A stretch of DNA of 64,000 bases from Notospermus geniculatus (Eukaryota > Nemertea > Pilidiophora > Heteronemertea > Lineidae): assembly GCA_002633025.1 (NCBI GenBank), contig NMRB01000059.1, positions 333,917 to 397,916 of the forward strand. Reading direction: 5' to 3'. Below are positions 61,463 to 64,000 of this stretch, in pieces (position 1 is the stretch's first letter; every line of letters starts with the position of its first letter). The translations under genes were made by a program, and so were the position numbers. A model generated the notes under the pieces. The model was given only the letters and a program-made list of their open reading frames with translations. It searched no databases and had not been told where the DNA came from.

Positions 61463-62133
61463 CCAGACTGGGCCGTCACGCGGTACCGTGATGGAAACGT
61501 GCACGTGACTTTGTCGCGCCCAACCGCGCAATAATTGTACAAAATACAATATTTGTTTCGGCAGAAAACACCTACAATCCTGCGTGGAGGGGACGGAAAC
61601 TTCTCACCGTAAATTTATACAGTCTTTGTCAATAAACAAGCAAGAATTCACTGTGTCATACTCACGTTTAAAGATTTTACAGGCAATTTTCGACCGAAAT
61701 TTACCTCGACAGCCGTAATGGCAGGCCTGTCATGCCTACCTGCATTATATGCCATTTTCGGCGCCATAAACGCCTGCAAAGCCTGAAATTCAGTTCAGGT
61801 ATGTAGATAAGATGATAGAGATTGCATTTGGACAGGTCATTTCAAAATGACGCTTTTTTTAAACGATTGACGCTTTTTTGAAATTAGACGTGCTAAAGTC
61901 TCTTATCTTCGGGTGGCCTCGGTTAGCCGCGATTGTTGTTGTAATCTTCACAAGTAAACCATTGTAAAACGTTGACTTCAACTGCCCCGTGATATCACGC
62001 TGCAGCGCGACCACCATTCCCACCATGCTCGGCGAGCAGTTGTGCGGTTGCGCCACATTCGATCCACTTCCTCTTTTCACCACAAAATCACGGTAAAGCG
62101 CGAATCACGGTACCGCGTGACGGCCCAGTCTGG
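61463..62133. mobile_element. 671-bp non-autonomous Harbinger-like element
   Basis: 30-bp perfect terminal inverted repeats starting CCAGACTGGGCCGTCACG and TTA on both sides (61460-61462, 62134-62136), the 3-bp TWA duplication typical of PIF/Harbinger. No transposase frame; present only in repeat B copy 2. Confidence 0.8.
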
Positions 62134-62887
62134 TTACACCGGATCTCACGACCAATCACATGCTTTGATTTGCCAACTAGGAAGTGCGCATGCACAAAAT
62201 CTCTGTAGAAACCAATATGGAGGGGCCGTCGAAACGATGAATAAATGTGGACTCTTTTATTTGGGTTCATGACTTCCTAGGTACCGGTAGTCATTTCATC
62301 CCAATGCATTGTTAAATTCAACATCGGAGAAAAAAAACAGGTGTTTTCGTTCGCCCGTTACCGAAATATACCGCCAACGAAAGCCTTCACCATATCAAAT
62401 AGATGCTCCAACCAGGTGACGCGTGCGTTTTCGTTTCATTTGATTCCACCATATACAAACAACCCCTGGTCTTAGCGACACCCTCGCCCTAGGAAGCTAT
62501 CGCGTATGTGCTAAGTGCATCGAGTGTTATGATATTCGTCTCCGGTGACGAGGTTGGAAATCCGAAGATAGAAATCCAGCTGCTTTTATCTGCATTGTCT
62601 TCTATCCAATTTCACCATTTGTTAGCTAAATAAGCAATTTACTCGGCAAATAACCTGCGCAAATAATAATGGGCAAGTGATGGACAGTCAACAGTTTATA
62701 CATGTAAGTCTTCTTGGGCCCGGGGCCTAACCCAAGTTATTAATTATAAATAGCCGCTTTGTCCAGCGTAGCGTAACTCTTGAGTCTGCTACTTGCCGCC
62801 ATCTTTTTTTGCGTGGGAATTTTTCATTGTTGTTGTGTACTAGGGAGGTTCAGACTTGCTCGGAGAGTACCAAAGAGTAGAAGGTAC

Positions 62888-63190
62888 ACTGAAAAACTTT
62901 TCTTCATCAAAATGACGAACTTTGGTTCGTTTTCATTATCACCAAACTGAGTATCTACATGTAAATTCGTCAAAATGACAAGTCCAGGTTCATCATTTTT
63001 AACCAACATAAATAAGGGTTCGTCAAAATGACAAGTCCACGTTTGTCATTTTGATGAACCCTTGTTTGTGTTCGTCAATGGTTCGCCGAAATGACGAACG
63101 TGGACTTGTCATTTTGACGAATTTAGATACTCAGTTTGGTGATAATGGAAAACGAACCTACATGTAAAATCGTCATTTTGATGAAGCAGA
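62888..63190. repeat. Multi-hairpin block with repeated TTCGTCAAAATGAC
   Basis: Outer arms (about 62900-62990 and 63098-63187) and an inner hairpin (63018-63060) are all built from CGTCAAAATGAC or its complement; about eight occurrences in 300 bp. Confidence 0.85.
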
Positions 63191-63236
63191 GCAAATTTCA
63201 CTTCCAAAGGCAGCAGTATTTCGCCTGGATCAATGG

Positions 63237-63344
63237 GGATCCTAGCTAGATAGAGGGCAGCACACCGAAACCCGCTCCTAATACAATGGACGCTTTTTGT
63301 GTGGGAAATTGATCAGGACCGGGATGTCAGTTTCATTTCAATAG
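63237..63344. repeat. Second copy of the 20507-20614 segment
   Basis: Lies inside the private part of repeat B copy 2. Confidence 0.8.
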
Positions 63345-64000
63345 GTTTAACCACTAGTGACACCTATTGAAAAAGTCGGCTAGGGTCCCCATTGTCATCT
63401 TCTTAGTTTCGCGCCCTTTCTCGTGCAAGTGAGGGCCGTAAAGTTTTTGTGAGTTATGTCCTCTGCCGCGGGACACTTGAAGTGGGATAATTTCTCCGCT
63501 GCCCCTTCAAACTGTGTCGAAGAGGCATTGAAAATTGCTCTCTAAAAACAATTTATGCTGGGTTGACATGGAAACTAGGGCGTATGAGACAGGTGGGACC
63601 CATTCGCGCGCGCAGCAGCCCTCTCACAAAGGTTGATGCGTTGATCTTTCTTTACGGGTTATTATAATTAACAACTTGGTACAGTCAATGACCAACAGAA
63701 GTGGTGTAATATCACAGATTTTCTGCGCTTTTCATTAGAAGCCATTGACTGAGTTTTCAAGAGCTTTGAACGGTACGTTGAACGGGGAGTGCCGCGCCGC
63801 GGCGCGCTGACAAAATGGCGGAGCGTGCGTCGGATGTCGTGTGACACGCGTAGTGTTTTCTCAAATATTGACATTTAACCAGATCGACCGAAAGATAATC
63901 ACTTAAAAACCGGAGGTGTAATGATGAGATGAGTTAGAAAGTCAACGAGACCCGTGATTGTAAATACACCGCATTGTTGGTTGACTAGAGGACTATTATA

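Larger units (their letters stand above)
60601..64000 (+). repeat. Large repeat B, copy 2 (runs off the window)
   Basis: Aligns to 27442-29980 in three blocks separated by private insertions: 61265-62145 and 62880-63405 in this copy, 28850-29370 in copy 1. Identity is very high at 63408-64000. Confidence 0.9.

Overview
The window is nuclear DNA from an invertebrate animal. It has GT-AG spliced genes with animal-type exon sizes, tRNA-derived SINE-like sequences, dozens of short foldback (MITE-like) elements, scattered ACATGTACATGTA-type motifs and one 767-base assembly gap. Gene content (GMDS next to a FoxL1-type forkhead gene) and repeat style fit a marine deuterostome or lophotrochozoan. I cannot name the species from sequence alone.

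Layout. 1-165 looks like the C-terminal coding end of a + strand gene that begins outside the window. 6248 down to 1695 (- strand) is a five-exon gene whose spliced phases all agree. It encodes a predicted 374-residue protein with two SAM domains followed by a retropepsin-like aspartic protease domain (DSG active site); this is the most unusual gene here. Only 385 bp separate its start codon from that of the next gene, GMDS (GDP-mannose 4,6-dehydratase), which runs divergently on the + strand from 6634 to 19401 in 11 exons. The shared interval has three CACGTG E-boxes and a TGACGTGG element. GMDS intron 1 holds a nearly perfect 357-bp inverted repeat. Its last exon appears to carry a one-base insertion six codons before the expected stop.

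From 19.4 to 49.3 kb I see no confident gene. The interval is a mosaic of foldback elements, tRNA-like SINE heads, the gap (25690-26456) and large repeats. One possible broken exon lies at 34363-34665 on the - strand. At 50644-49349 (- strand) an intronless 431-residue forkhead factor, best read as FoxL1, has a Groucho-type eh1-like motif. In human, GMDS lies beside the FOXC1-FOXF2-FOXQ1 cluster, so GMDS with FoxL1 here probably marks an ancient linkage. The 30 kb between them may hold Fox regulatory DNA.

From 50.7 kb to the end the sequence is again non-coding and repeat-rich. It has a tandem array at 54.0-54.8 kb and two large repeats (called A, 1.46 kb, and B, at least 2.6 kb) that also occur at 35.3 and 27.4 kb. 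The second B copy is interrupted by a 671-bp Harbinger-like element with 30-bp terminal inverted repeats and a TTA target duplication. No rRNA, CRISPR or prokaryotic features were seen.
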